A stretch of 64,000 nt of DNA from Curtobacterium sp. L6-1 (GTDB taxonomy: Bacteria; Actinomycetota; Actinomycetes; Actinomycetales; Microbacteriaceae), in assembly GCF_018885305.1 (NCBI RefSeq), contig NZ_CP076544.1:434001-498000 (forward strand), read 5' to 3'. Made by a program: the position numbers and the translations under genes. This document shows, in pieces, positions 18,075 to 25,499 of the stretch. Every line of letters starts with the position of its first letter. Position 1 is the first letter of the stretch. The notes beneath the pieces are model-generated. The model did no database searches. It was not told the origin of the DNA and was given only the letters and a program-made list of their open reading frames with translations.

Positions 18075-18104
18075 AGTATCCGCGGTATACCAACGCCGTG
18101 TCAA
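18075..18104 (-). promoter_or_regulatory. promoter for the winged-helix regulator leader
   Basis: On the minus strand, TTGACA (18099-18104) and GATACT (18075-18080) are 18 bp apart. The predicted start base is the A of the ATG at 18068. The dyad ACCGTCCGAGCGGACGGT (18104-18121) touches the -35 box and could be an operator. It shares its arms with the palindrome at 8778-8791 in the MFS promoter. Confidence 0.6.
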
Positions 18105-18184
18105 CCGTCCGAGCGGACGGTGACGGAAGCGGACAGTCGCCCCGCCGCGGCGGGGCGGGAGTCGTCGGTGCCGGTCGGACGACG

Positions 18185-18225
18185 GACGGGAGGCCCACCA
18201 CCGGACCGGTGGCGGGCCTCCCGTC
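18185..18225. terminator. hairpin after upp (GACGGGAGGC type)
   Basis: The outer arms GACGGGAGGCCC and GGGCCTCCCGTC enclose an inner CCACCGG/CCGGTGG stem. It terminates upp (minus strand). A separate 20-bp GC palindrome (18138-18157) lies between it and the winged-helix promoter. Confidence 0.75.
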
Positions 18226-18242
18226 AGGAGGTGGTGCGGACG

Positions 18243-18878
18243 CTAGTCGGCGAGCCCGTAGAGGCGGTCGCCCGCGTCGCCGAGTCCCGGCACGATGTAC
18301 CCGTTCTCGTCGAGGCGCTCGTCGAGTGCGCCGAGGACGATGGTGACGTCACGGTCGCCGACGGCCTTCTCGAGCGCGGCGAGGCCCTCGGGTGCACCGA
18401 GGATGCAGACGCAGGTCACGTCGACCGCGCCGCGGTCGAAGAGGAAGTCGATGGCGGCCGCGAGCGTGCCACCGGTGGCGAGCATCGGGTCGAGCACGAA
18501 GCACTGGCGGTTCGACAGGTCGTCGGGCAGGCGCTCGGCGTAGGTCTGCGGCTCGAACGTGACCTCGTTGCGGGCCATGCCGAGGAAGCCGACCTCGGCG
18601 GTCGGGACGAGCTTGACCATGCCCTCGAGCATGCCGAGCCCGGCGCGCAGGATCGGCACGACGAGCGGACGCGGCTTCGCGATGGCGACGCCCATGGTCT
18701 GGGCGACCGGGGTGCTGATCGGCGTGGCCGTCACCCGGACGTTCCGCGTGGCCTCGTACGCGAGGAGCGTGACGAGCTCCTCGGTCAGGGCCCGGAACGT
18801 GGGGGAGGGAGTGGTCCGGTCGCGGAGCACCGAGAGCTTGTGGGTGATGAGCGGGTGGTCGGCGACGTGGACTCGCAT
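18243..18878 (-). CDS. upp: uracil phosphoribosyltransferase
   Basis: Salvages uracil to UMP with PRPP. The 211-aa protein has the PRPP-binding loop [13 protein letters not shown] (about 131-143) and the uracil-binding C-terminus [20 protein letters not shown] at 18878. Divergent from tadA, 70 bp away, so the two start from a shared intergenic region. Confidence 0.96.
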   Translation of the reverse strand: MRVHVADHPLITHKLSVLRDRTTPSPTFRALTEELVTLLAYEATRNVRVTATPISTPVAQTMGVAIAKPRPLVVPILRAGLGMLEGMVKLVPTAEVGFLGMARNEVTFEPQTYAERLPDDLSNRQCFVLDPMLATGGTLAAAIDFLFDRGAVDVTCVCILGAPEGLAALEKAVGDRDVTIVLGALDERLDENGYIVPGLGDAGDRLYGLAD

Positions 18879-18948
18879 AGGGTCGAGCGTACCGTGCCGC
18901 ACCCCGACCGGCGGTCGCGGCCCTCGTCGGTGTCGGGTCGGAGGACGT

Positions 18949-19416
18949 GTGGAGCACCCAGCCGGACGGCCCTTCGTCCCCGCCATGGAGCGCGCGCTCG
19001 TCGAGGCGCGGGCCTGCCTGGCGACGGGGGACGTGCCGGTCGGGGCCGTCGTGCTCGACGCGTCCGGCGCCGTCGTGGCCGTCGGCCGCAACGAACGGGA
19101 GGCGCGGCAGGACCCGACCGCGCACGCCGAGGTCCTGGCGCTGCGCGCCGCGGCTGCGGTCACGGGCGACTGGCACCTGGCCGAGCACACGCTCGTCGTC
19201 ACGCTCGAGCCGTGCCCGATGTGCGCGGGGGCGCTCCTCGCGGCCCGGGTGCCGCGCGTCGTGTTCGGTGCGTGGGACCCGAAGGCGGGTGCCAGCGGGA
19301 GCGTCTACGACATCACGCGGGACCGTCGACTGCCGCACCGGGCCGAGGTCGTGGCCGGGGTGCTCGAGGACGCGTGTGCCGCGGTGCTCGACGACTTCTT
19401 CGCCGAGCGGCGCTGA
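18949..19416 (+). CDS. tadA: tRNA-specific adenosine deaminase
   Basis: Converts the wobble adenosine of tRNA-Arg to inosine. The 155-aa cytidine-deaminase-fold protein has the catalytic HAE in [10 protein letters not shown] and the zinc ligands in [12 protein letters not shown]. The GTG at 18949 is preceded by GGAGG at a short 4-nt spacing. An ATG at 18985 (MERALVEAR) is the alternative and also leaves the whole domain intact. Confidence 0.9.
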   Translation: MEHPAGRPFVPAMERALVEARACLATGDVPVGAVVLDASGAVVAVGRNEREARQDPTAHAEVLALRAAAAVTGDWHLAEHTLVVTLEPCPMCAGALLAARVPRVVFGAWDPKAGASGSVYDITRDRRLPHRAEVVAGVLEDACAAVLDDFFAERR

Positions 19417-19446
19417 CCCGGCGGCGGTTCGGCGGCCGGTCGGAGC

Positions 19447-19473
19447 GATCGAGTCGATCGAGTCGATCGAGTC
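19447..19473. repeat. 9-bp tandem repeat, three units
   Basis: Three copies of GATCGAGTC in the gap between tadA and the convergent CDF gene. Non-coding. Confidence 0.85.
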
Positions 19474-19498
19474 GGCCGCTTCGGTCGGGTCGGTCCGG

Positions 19499-20455
19499 TC
19501 AATCGGCGGCGCGGAGGACGATCGCCTCGGTCGACGGGTGCGGGCCGTCGTGCAGGACGTCCGGCTCGATGTAGATCACCCGAGCGATCGGCACCGCCGC
19601 ACGGACCCGCTGCTCGACCGTGTCGATGCCGGCCGCGACGTCCCCGAGGCGTCGGTCGCCGTCGACCGCGACCTTCACGCCGACCATCAGCTCGTCCGGG
19701 CCCAGGTAGAGGGTCTTCAGGTGGATGACGGAGTCGACCTCGGGGCCGTCGAGGACCGCCTGCCGGATGCGGGCGACGTCGCCGGGGTTGGCACCTTCAC
19801 CGACGAGGAGGCTCTTCGTCTCGACGCCGAGCACGAGCGCGACCGCGATGAGGAGCACCGCGATGAGGACCGTGCCGATCGCGTCGAAGACCCCGTTGCC
19901 GGTGATCGCGGTCAGGCCGACGCCGAACAGTGCGAAGACGAGGCCGGTCAGGGCCGCGGTGTCCTCGAGCATGACGACCGGGAGCTCCGGCGCCTTGGCC
20001 CGGCGGACGAACTGCACCCACGACTGACTGCCCTTGTCGGGTCGCGCCTCCTTCAGCGCGGTGCGGAGCGAGAAGCCCTCGAGCCCGATCGCGATGACGA
20101 GCACGGTCACCGGGAGCCACCAGTTGTCGAGCGGGTGCGGGTGCGCGAACTTCTCGATGCCCTCGTAGAGCGAGAACACGCCACCGACCGAGAACAGCAC
20201 GATCGACACGACGAACGCGTACACGTAGCGCTCCCGGCCGTGGCCGAACGGGTGCTCCTCGTCGGCGGCCTTCCTCGCCCGACGACCACCGAGCAGCAGG
20301 AGCAGCTGGTTCGCGGAGTCGGCGAGCGAGTGCACGCCCTCGGCGAGCATCGAGGCGGACCCGCTGATCGCCGCCGCGATGAACTTCACGATCGCGATCC
20401 CGATGTTCGCACCGAGTGCGGCGAAGATCGCCTTCGTCCCTCCGGAAGCGCTCAT
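19499..20455 (-). CDS. cation diffusion facilitator (CDF) family transporter
   Basis: Exports divalent metal ions in exchange for protons. The 318-aa protein has about six membrane segments, the TM2 metal motif HSLADSANQ, the cytoplasmic HPFGHGRERY block, and a C-terminal cytoplasmic domain. The TM5 motif reads EDTAALTG rather than the HxxxD of zinc-specific members, so the metal is uncertain. Convergent with tadA and divergent from proC. Confidence 0.88.
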   Translation of the reverse strand: MSASGGTKAIFAALGANIGIAIVKFIAAAISGSASMLAEGVHSLADSANQLLLLLGGRRARKAADEEHPFGHGRERYVYAFVVSIVLFSVGGVFSLYEGIEKFAHPHPLDNWWLPVTVLVIAIGLEGFSLRTALKEARPDKGSQSWVQFVRRAKAPELPVVMLEDTAALTGLVFALFGVGLTAITGNGVFDAIGTVLIAVLLIAVALVLGVETKSLLVGEGANPGDVARIRQAVLDGPEVDSVIHLKTLYLGPDELMVGVKVAVDGDRRLGDVAAGIDTVEQRVRAAVPIARVIYIEPDVLHDGPHPSTEAIVLRAAD

Positions 20456-20528
20456 GTGGCTGTCCGACCCCTTCTCGTACCGACCTGGACCACGATCCTA
20501 GGCCGACGGTGGTCGGTAGGGTCGGGCC

Positions 20529-21359
20529 ATGACCATCGACCTGCCCCGCGTCGCCATGCTCGGCGTCGGTTCCATGTCCGGCGCCGTCCTCCAGGGGCTC
20601 CTGGCCGCGGGCGTCACGCCCGGGACCGTCGCGGTGACCACCCGGTCGGAGGCCTCCGCCGCCGCACACCGGGCCTCCGGGCTGCTCGCCACCGCGTCCG
20701 AGACCGACCCGGACGCCAACCGCGCCGCGGTGCGCGGCGCCGGCGTCGTGGTGCTCGGGGTGAAGCCCTTCGGCATCGTCGACCTGCTCGACGAGGTCGC
20801 GGCCGACCTCGAGCCGGGGACCGTCGTCGTGAGCGTCGCGGTGGGCGTGACCTGCGCCTCCATGGAGGCCCACGTCCCGACCGGCGTGCGCGTCGTCCGC
20901 GCCCTGCCGAACACGCCGATCGGCGTCGGGCTCGGCGTGACCGGTGTGAGCGGTGGTGCGTCGGCCGACGCCGAGGCGGTGGCCCTCGCCGCGCACCTGT
21001 TCGCGGTGTCCGGCGAGGTCCTCGAGGTGCCGGAGTCGCAGCTCGACGCGCTGTCCGCGGTGTCCGGGTCCGGGCCCGCCTACGTCTTCCTGCTCGTCGA
21101 GCAGTGGCAGCAGGCCGCACAGGCGCTCGGCTTCACGCCCGAGCAGGCGGCCACCATGGTGCAGGGCACGGTCCGCGGGGCCGTCGAGCTCCTCGCACGC
21201 TCCGGCCGCGCCCCCGCCGACCTGCGCCGTGCGGTGACGAGCCCGAAGGGGACCACCGAGCGGGCCGTCGCCGTGCTGCAGGAGGCCGACCTCGCGACGA
21301 CGCTCGAGCAGGCCGCGCGCGCGGCGATCGCCCGGGCCGAGGAGTTGTCCCGCCTCTGA
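20529..21359 (+). CDS. proC: pyrroline-5-carboxylate reductase
   Basis: Last step of proline synthesis, using NADPH. The 276-aa protein has the N-terminal dinucleotide fold (VAMLGVGSMSGAVLQGLL) and the C-terminal SAVSGSGPAYVFLLVEQW and TSPKGTTERAV signatures. The -10 box TAGGGT (20517-20522) ends 6 nt before the ATG, so the message is probably leaderless. The order proC...HTH...bS22 nearby matches the mycobacterial Rv0500-Rv0500A-Rv0500B arrangement, here with potassium genes and an ArsR gene in between. Confidence 0.95.
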   Translation: MTIDLPRVAMLGVGSMSGAVLQGLLAAGVTPGTVAVTTRSEASAAAHRASGLLATASETDPDANRAAVRGAGVVVLGVKPFGIVDLLDEVAADLEPGTVVVSVAVGVTCASMEAHVPTGVRVVRALPNTPIGVGLGVTGVSGGASADAEAVALAAHLFAVSGEVLEVPESQLDALSAVSGSGPAYVFLLVEQWQQAAQALGFTPEQAATMVQGTVRGAVELLARSGRAPADLRRAVTSPKGTTERAVAVLQEADLATTLEQAARAAIARAEELSRL

Positions 21360-21392
21360 GGTCGAGCCCGCTGCCGCCGGCGGGCCCCGGCT

Positions 21393-22088
21393 TCACTCGA
21401 GCGCGGCGAACCGCTCGAGGTCGGTCTCGGTGCCCGAAACGATGATCACGTCGTCCTCGCCGATGACACTGTCCGGCGTCGCGGGGACGAAGGCCTGGCC
21501 GGGCGGCTTGATGCCGAGCACCGTCAGGCCGTAGCGGGTGCGGATGACCGTCGTGGCGAGGTCCCGTCCCCGCACGGCACGCGGCGGGAACATCTTCACC
21601 ACGGCGAAGTCGTCGTCGAACTCGATGAAGTCGAGCATCCGGCCGGACACCAGGTGCGCCGTGCGCTCGCCGGCCTCGCGCTCCGGGTACACGACGTGGT
21701 TCGCGCCGATGCGGCTGAGGATCGTGCCGTGCGAGCGGCTGATCGCCTTCGCCCAGATCTGCGGCACGCCGAGGTCGACCAGGTTGGCGGTGATGAGGAC
21801 GCTCGACTCGAGGTCCGAACCGGTGCCGACCACCGCGATGGCGAAGTCCTGCGCGCCGATCTGCCGCAGCGCGTCCATGTCGGTCGCGTCGGCCTGGACG
21901 GCGTGGGTCACGCGGTCCGACCACTTCTGCACGAGGGCGGCGTCGGTGTCGACCACCAGGACGTCCCGCCCCTGGCGTTCGAGCTGCCCCGCGGTCGCGG
22001 CGCCGAAGCGGCCGAGCCCGATCACCAGGACCGGGGCGTCGTGGCTGACGGGACCCTGCTGCGGGTGCGGACGGTGTCGGTCAGCCAA
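21393..22088 (-). CDS. potassium channel regulatory subunit, TrkA/KtrA type
   Basis: A 231-aa RCK protein. The N-terminal nucleotide-binding Rossmann fold (VLVIGLGRFGAATAGQL) and acidic strand end VVDTD are followed by a C-terminal RCK_C domain (about 145-230). It binds NAD(H) or ATP/ADP and gates the TrkH-like channel encoded just upstream. The TTG start overlaps the trkH stop by 8 nt, with GGAGAGG 7 nt before it. One domain pair matches KtrA rather than the doubled E. coli TrkA. Confidence 0.88.
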   Translation of the reverse strand: MADRHRPHPQQGPVSHDAPVLVIGLGRFGAATAGQLERQGRDVLVVDTDAALVQKWSDRVTHAVQADATDMDALRQIGAQDFAIAVVGTGSDLESSVLITANLVDLGVPQIWAKAISRSHGTILSRIGANHVVYPEREAGERTAHLVSGRMLDFIEFDDDFAVVKMFPPRAVRGRDLATTVIRTRYGLTVLGIKPPGQAFVPATPDSVIGEDDVIIVSGTETDLERFAALE

Positions 22089-23517
22089 CGATCGGCCTCT
22101 CCTCGGGACGGCGGAACAGCTGCCGGCTCTGACTGGCAGCGAGCGCGGCGGCGATCGTCACTGTACCGACACGGCCCAGGAACATGGTGGCCGCGAGCAC
22201 GTACTTGCCGGACTCCGGCAGGTCGGAGGACACCCCGGAGGACAGACCGCACGTCGCGAACGCCGAGATCACCTCGAAGAGCACGCGGTCGAGCGGCTCG
22301 TGCGTGATCTGCAGGAGCACGACCGTGGCGACGGCGACGATGGTCGACCCCCACAGGACGATCGCGACCGCCACGCGGAGGACGTCACTCGGGATCCGCC
22401 GGCCGAACGCCTCCATGCTCTGCCGGCCACGGGCCTCCGCAACGGCCGCCAGGAACAGGACGGCGAGCGTCGTCACCTTGATGCCGCCGGCGGTGGAGGC
22501 GGAGCCGCCACCGATGAACATGAGCATGTCCGTCACCAGGAGGCTCGACCCGTTCAGCTCGTCGAAGTCGACGAGCGAGAACCCACCCGAGCGGGTCATG
22601 GTGGAGAGGAAGAGCGCCTGGAAGGCGGTGCGGCCGGCACCCTCGCGGCCGAAGGTCTCGGGGTTCGACGCCTCGAGGGCGATGTAGGCGGCTGTCCCGC
22701 CGAGGAGGAGCACGGCACTCGTCGCGAGCGTCAGCTTCACGTGGATGGGCCAGCGGCGCGGAGCGCGGAGCTGCTTGGTCAGGGTCCGGATCACCGGGAA
22801 GCCGATCGAGCCGGCGACGACGCCGATCATGAGCAGGGTGAGGAACCAGTAGTCGTGCGCGAAGGGGTCGAGCCCCTCGGCGTTCGGCGCGAAGCCCGTG
22901 TTCGTGAACGCCATCGCCGCGTAGTAGAAGGAGTCGCCCACCGCGGTCCAGAACGGCACACCGGTCACCAGGACGCTCGGCAGGAGCAGCAGGCCGAGCA
23001 CGATCTCGATGGTCAGCGTGCTCACCGCGACGGTGAGCAGGAGCGTACCGACGTCGCCGAGCCGGACCGCCTGGCCCTCGGGCACGGCGCCGTGGTGGGT
23101 GCGCAGCGGGTTCGAGTCGCCCGCCGCGATGAGCTTCGCGCGGAGGCCGAGCCGACGCGTGACCACGAGGCCGAGGATCGACGCGAATGTCAGCACGCCG
23201 AGCGCCCCGATCTGCGTGCCGATCACGACGAGGACCTTGCCGAACACGGACCAGTGCGTCGCCATGTCCACCGTCGCGAGCCCGGTCACGCAGACGACGC
23301 TCGCGGCGGTGAACAGGGCGTCCGAGAAGTGCGTCGTCGTGCCGTCCGCGGTCGCCATCGGTGTCATGAACAGGAACGTGAACAGGAAGATGAGCACGAT
23401 GAAGACGAGGATCGCCAGGCGGGAGGGCGACGACCGGAGGGCCGTCAGGAGGCGGCTCGGCCGCGCACGACCTGCCGCGGCACCCACGGTGGGGACCGGC
23501 TCGGTGCGGTCGAGCAT
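22081..23517 (-). CDS. TrkH/KtrB-type potassium transporter
   Basis: A 478-aa membrane protein with the four pore repeats of the Trk/Ktr/HKT family, each with its selectivity glycine: CVTGLATVD, FTNTGFAPNA, TRSGGFSLVDF and TCGLSSGVS. The ATG at 23517 follows CGGAGG. It forms an operon with the RCK subunit, making a two-component potassium uptake system. The long open frame upstream of the ATG is antisense to the ArsR gene and is not coding. Confidence 0.92.
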   Translation of the reverse strand: MLDRTEPVPTVGAAAGRARPSRLLTALRSSPSRLAILVFIVLIFLFTFLFMTPMATADGTTTHFSDALFTAASVVCVTGLATVDMATHWSVFGKVLVVIGTQIGALGVLTFASILGLVVTRRLGLRAKLIAAGDSNPLRTHHGAVPEGQAVRLGDVGTLLLTVAVSTLTIEIVLGLLLLPSVLVTGVPFWTAVGDSFYYAAMAFTNTGFAPNAEGLDPFAHDYWFLTLLMIGVVAGSIGFPVIRTLTKQLRAPRRWPIHVKLTLATSAVLLLGGTAAYIALEASNPETFGREGAGRTAFQALFLSTMTRSGGFSLVDFDELNGSSLLVTDMLMFIGGGSASTAGGIKVTTLAVLFLAAVAEARGRQSMEAFGRRIPSDVLRVAVAIVLWGSTIVAVATVVLLQITHEPLDRVLFEVISAFATCGLSSGVSSDLPESGKYVLAATMFLGRVGTVTIAAALAASQSRQLFRRPEERPIVG

Positions 23518-23589
23518 CGTATGCCTCCGGGGACATGGGCGGGACGGTTCGTCATGGTACATCCGCACCGCGGCGGATAGCCTTGCCGC

Positions 23590-24105
23590 ATGGCCGACAT
23601 CTTCAGCGTCGTCGCGGACCCGACGCGGCGAGCACTGCTGGGCGAGCTCCTCACCGCGTACGGTGCGGACGCCACCGGCGGTGAACTCAGCGTCGGACAG
23701 CTCGTCCTCCGACTCGGTGTGAGCCAGCCCACGGTCTCGAAGCACCTCCGCGTCCTCCGGGACATCGGACTCGTCACGAGTCGTGAGGAGGGGCAGCACC
23801 GCTACTACCGCCTCGACCCGGAGCCGCTGCTCGGCATCGAGGAGTGGGTCCTGCCGTTCACCAACGCGGTGGACGCCGACGGCACGCCGGCGACCACGTC
23901 CTGGACGCTCGACGGGCAGCCGGTGTCGTTCCGGAGGAACGGTGCGGGCGGCAAGTCGTCGGTCGAGGTCGGCACCGAGCTGGGCCGGGTGATGGCCGAG
24001 GCGTCGCACCGCGCGACGGCCGCGTTCACGGGCGCACAGCAGGGGTGGGAGCGGGTGGTCGACCGCAGTCGGCGCCGGTTCACCAAGCGCCCCGAGGACG
24101 ACTGA
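23590..24105 (+). CDS. ArsR family transcriptional regulator
   Basis: A 171-aa protein with an N-terminal ArsR winged helix (ADPTRRALLGELL, then LRLGVSQPTVSKHLRVLRD) and a C-terminal region of about 85 aa without a known domain. No Cys metal site is visible, so it is not a classic arsenic or metal sensor. TAGCCT (23578-23583) lies 6 nt before the ATG, implying a leaderless message. Divergent from trkH; whether it controls the potassium genes is open. Confidence 0.85.
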   Translation: MADIFSVVADPTRRALLGELLTAYGADATGGELSVGQLVLRLGVSQPTVSKHLRVLRDIGLVTSREEGQHRYYRLDPEPLLGIEEWVLPFTNAVDADGTPATTSWTLDGQPVSFRRNGAGGKSSVEVGTELGRVMAEASHRATAAFTGAQQGWERVVDRSRRRFTKRPEDD

Positions 24106-24148
24106 CCGACTGCTGGACACCGAGCCGCACGCGCCTCTACAGTGTCCA

Positions 24149-24388
24149 GTGACCACACAGGTCACAACAAGCAAGCCAGCCCGAAGGCGGACCATGACCG
24201 GCAGTTTCGACGACGTGCGCTTCCTCACCGTCGCGGAGGTCGCCGAGATGATGCGCGTCTCCAAGATGACCGTCTACCGCATGGTGCACGCCGGAGAACT
24301 CCCCGCCATCCGCTTCGGTCGCTCGTTCCGGGTGCCGGAGTCGGCGGTCGCGGAGCTCCTCCGCGGTGGCATCGCCGACGTCGGCTGA
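24149..24388 (+). CDS. excisionase-family helix-turn-helix protein (Rv0500A type)
   Basis: A 79-aa MerR/excisionase-like DNA-binding protein: FLTVAEVAEMMRVSKMTVYR, then GELPAIRFGRSFRVPESAV. It closely resembles the conserved actinobacterial protein next to bS22. TGGACA (24114-24119) and TACAGT (24138-24143) form a promoter with an 18-bp spacer, placing the transcript start at the GTG itself. An ATG at 24194 is the alternative start. A GTGACC-N5-GGTCAC dyad (24149-24165) overlaps the start and could mediate autoregulation. Confidence 0.85.
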   Translation: MTTQVTTSKPARRRTMTGSFDDVRFLTVAEVAEMMRVSKMTVYRMVHAGELPAIRFGRSFRVPESAVAELLRGGIADVG

Positions 24389-24443
24389 ACCGACGCGGTC
24401 CGACCGCATCCGCCCCGGGCGTCCACCGTCCGTTCCGGCGCCG

Positions 24444-24473
24444 TTCGACATCGCAGCAGCCAGCCGGTAGACT
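24444..24473 (+). promoter_or_regulatory. promoter of the bS22 gene
   Basis: TTCGAC (24444-24449) and TAGACT (24468-24473) are spaced by 18 bp, giving a leader of about 65 nt before the ATG at 24546. Confidence 0.55.
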
Positions 24474-24545
24474 CGGGCAGGTTGATTTTCCGCGGCTTCA
24501 TCGGCCCGGTGTCCGTACATCAGCATCAGTCCGAGCGAGGTCCAC

Positions 24546-24644
24546 ATGGGTTCTGTCATCAAGAAGCGTCGCAAGCGCATGGCGAAGAAGAAGCACCGCA
24601 AGCTCCTTCGCAAGACGCGCCACCAGCGTCGCAACAAGAAGTAG
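24546..24644 (+). CDS. small ribosomal protein bS22 (AURKAIP1/COX24-domain, Rv0500B type)
   Basis: A 32-aa, extremely basic protein beginning [16 protein letters not shown] and rich in Lys/Arg throughout. It matches the short actinobacterial protein found on the small ribosomal subunit in mycobacteria. GAGG lies shortly before the ATG, a promoter is visible upstream, and a good terminator follows. Its position after the excisionase-like HTH gene is the conserved arrangement. Confidence 0.9.
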   Translation: MGSVIKKRRKRMAKKKHRKLLRKTRHQRRNKK

Positions 24645-24663
24645 GTCGAGAGACCCGCAGCAG

Positions 24664-24694
24664 GAGCCCCGGTTCGCCGGGGCTTCTGCGTTTC
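24664..24694 (+). terminator. intrinsic terminator of bS22
   Basis: AGCCCCGG-TTCG-CCGGGGCT is a perfect 8-bp stem with a UUCG tetraloop, followed by TCTGCGTTTC. Confidence 0.85.
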
Positions 24695-24736
24695 CCGGGC
24701 AACTTCAGGCGCATCGGGCGGCGGTAGCCTGAGCCC

Positions 24737-24991
24737 ATGCCAGCCGTGACGCTCCTCACCAAGCCCGGATGCCACCTCTGCGACGACGCACGACCGATCG
24801 TCGAACGTGTCGTCGCCGCCCACCCCGGGACCACCCTCGACGAGCGGTCGATCCTCGACGACGACGACCTCCGCACCGAGCACGCCGAGGACATCCCCGT
24901 CGTGCTCGTTGACGGACGCGTGCACAGCAACTGGCACGTCGACGCCGACCGACTCGCCCGGGCGCTCGAGCAGGCGGAGGCCCGCGCATGA
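24737..24991 (+). CDS. glutaredoxin-family protein
   Basis: An 84-aa thioredoxin-fold protein with the redox motif GCHLCDDA (Cys12 and Cys15) and the cis-Pro in DIPVVLVDG. It corresponds to the DUF836/glutaredoxin-like group; its electron donor is unknown. TAGCCT (24725-24730) lies 6 nt before the ATG, so it is probably leaderless. It overlaps the next gene by 4 nt. Confidence 0.88.
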   Translation: MPAVTLLTKPGCHLCDDARPIVERVVAAHPGTTLDERSILDDDDLRTEHAEDIPVVLVDGRVHSNWHVDADRLARALEQAEARA

Positions 24992-25281
24992 TCCACCACG
25001 TCGTCTCCTGGACGCTCCGCGAGGACCTCGACCGTGACGCTGGCATCGCGCGCATCCGCCAGTTGCTCACCGACCTGATCGCGGTCGTCCCGTCCGTCCG
25101 GTCCCTGCAGGTGGTCCAGAACGTCGCCTACCCGGGGAAGAACCAGGACGTCGCCGTGGTCGCCACGTTCGACGACCTGGCCGGGCTCGACGAGTACCAG
25201 GTGCACCCGGAGCACCAGGCCGCCGCGGCGGAGATCCGCGGGCTCGTCACCTCACGGGCTGCGATCGACTGGCAGGACTGA
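24988..25281 (+). CDS. Dabb (stress-responsive A/B barrel) family protein
   Basis: The 97-aa protein starts MIHHVVSWTLRED, the characteristic first strand of Dabb proteins, and contains VATFDDLAGLDEYQVHPEHQ with the conserved YxxHPxH. These dimeric ferredoxin-like barrels have varied, mostly unknown roles. Translationally coupled to the glutaredoxin gene (ATGA). Confidence 0.85.
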   Translation: MIHHVVSWTLREDLDRDAGIARIRQLLTDLIAVVPSVRSLQVVQNVAYPGKNQDVAVVATFDDLAGLDEYQVHPEHQAAAAEIRGLVTSRAAIDWQD

Positions 25282-25370
25282 GCGCGGCCGCGCGGCGGTG
25301 CGCTGCGCGCGGCCGTGCGGCGGTGCGCTGCCGCTGTGCGCTGCCGCTGCCGCTGCGCGCTGCCGTCGCG
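25282..25370. repeat. GC-rich tandem and simple repeats
   Basis: Two copies of a 23-bp unit (GCGCGGCCGCGCGGCGGTGC...) 25 bp apart are followed by several GCGCTGCCGCTG-type triplet-rich copies, directly after the Dabb gene stop. Confidence 0.75.
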
Positions 25371-25383
25371 CTCCGTGCCGCAG

Positions 25384-25440
25384 CACGACAGAACCGGCTC
25401 GCTCCACGGGGATCCGTGGAGCGAGCCGGTTCGTGTCGTG
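25384..25440. terminator. very long bidirectional hairpin
   Basis: A stem of 26 bp with one bulge (outer CACGACA, inner GAACCGGCTCGCTCCACGG) and a 4-nt loop lies between the convergent Dabb and aspS genes. Confidence 0.8.
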
Positions 25441-25499
25441 CGGGTGCGTCCGGTGCCGGGTCCGCCGCCAGGAGGGTCCGGCTGCCGGGCCGCCGATGC

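Noticed and set aside
17911..18201. 96-codon minus-strand frame before the winged-helix gene
   Set aside because: No RBS or promoter at its start and no domain; the 33-codon leaderless ORF in another frame fits the promoter better.
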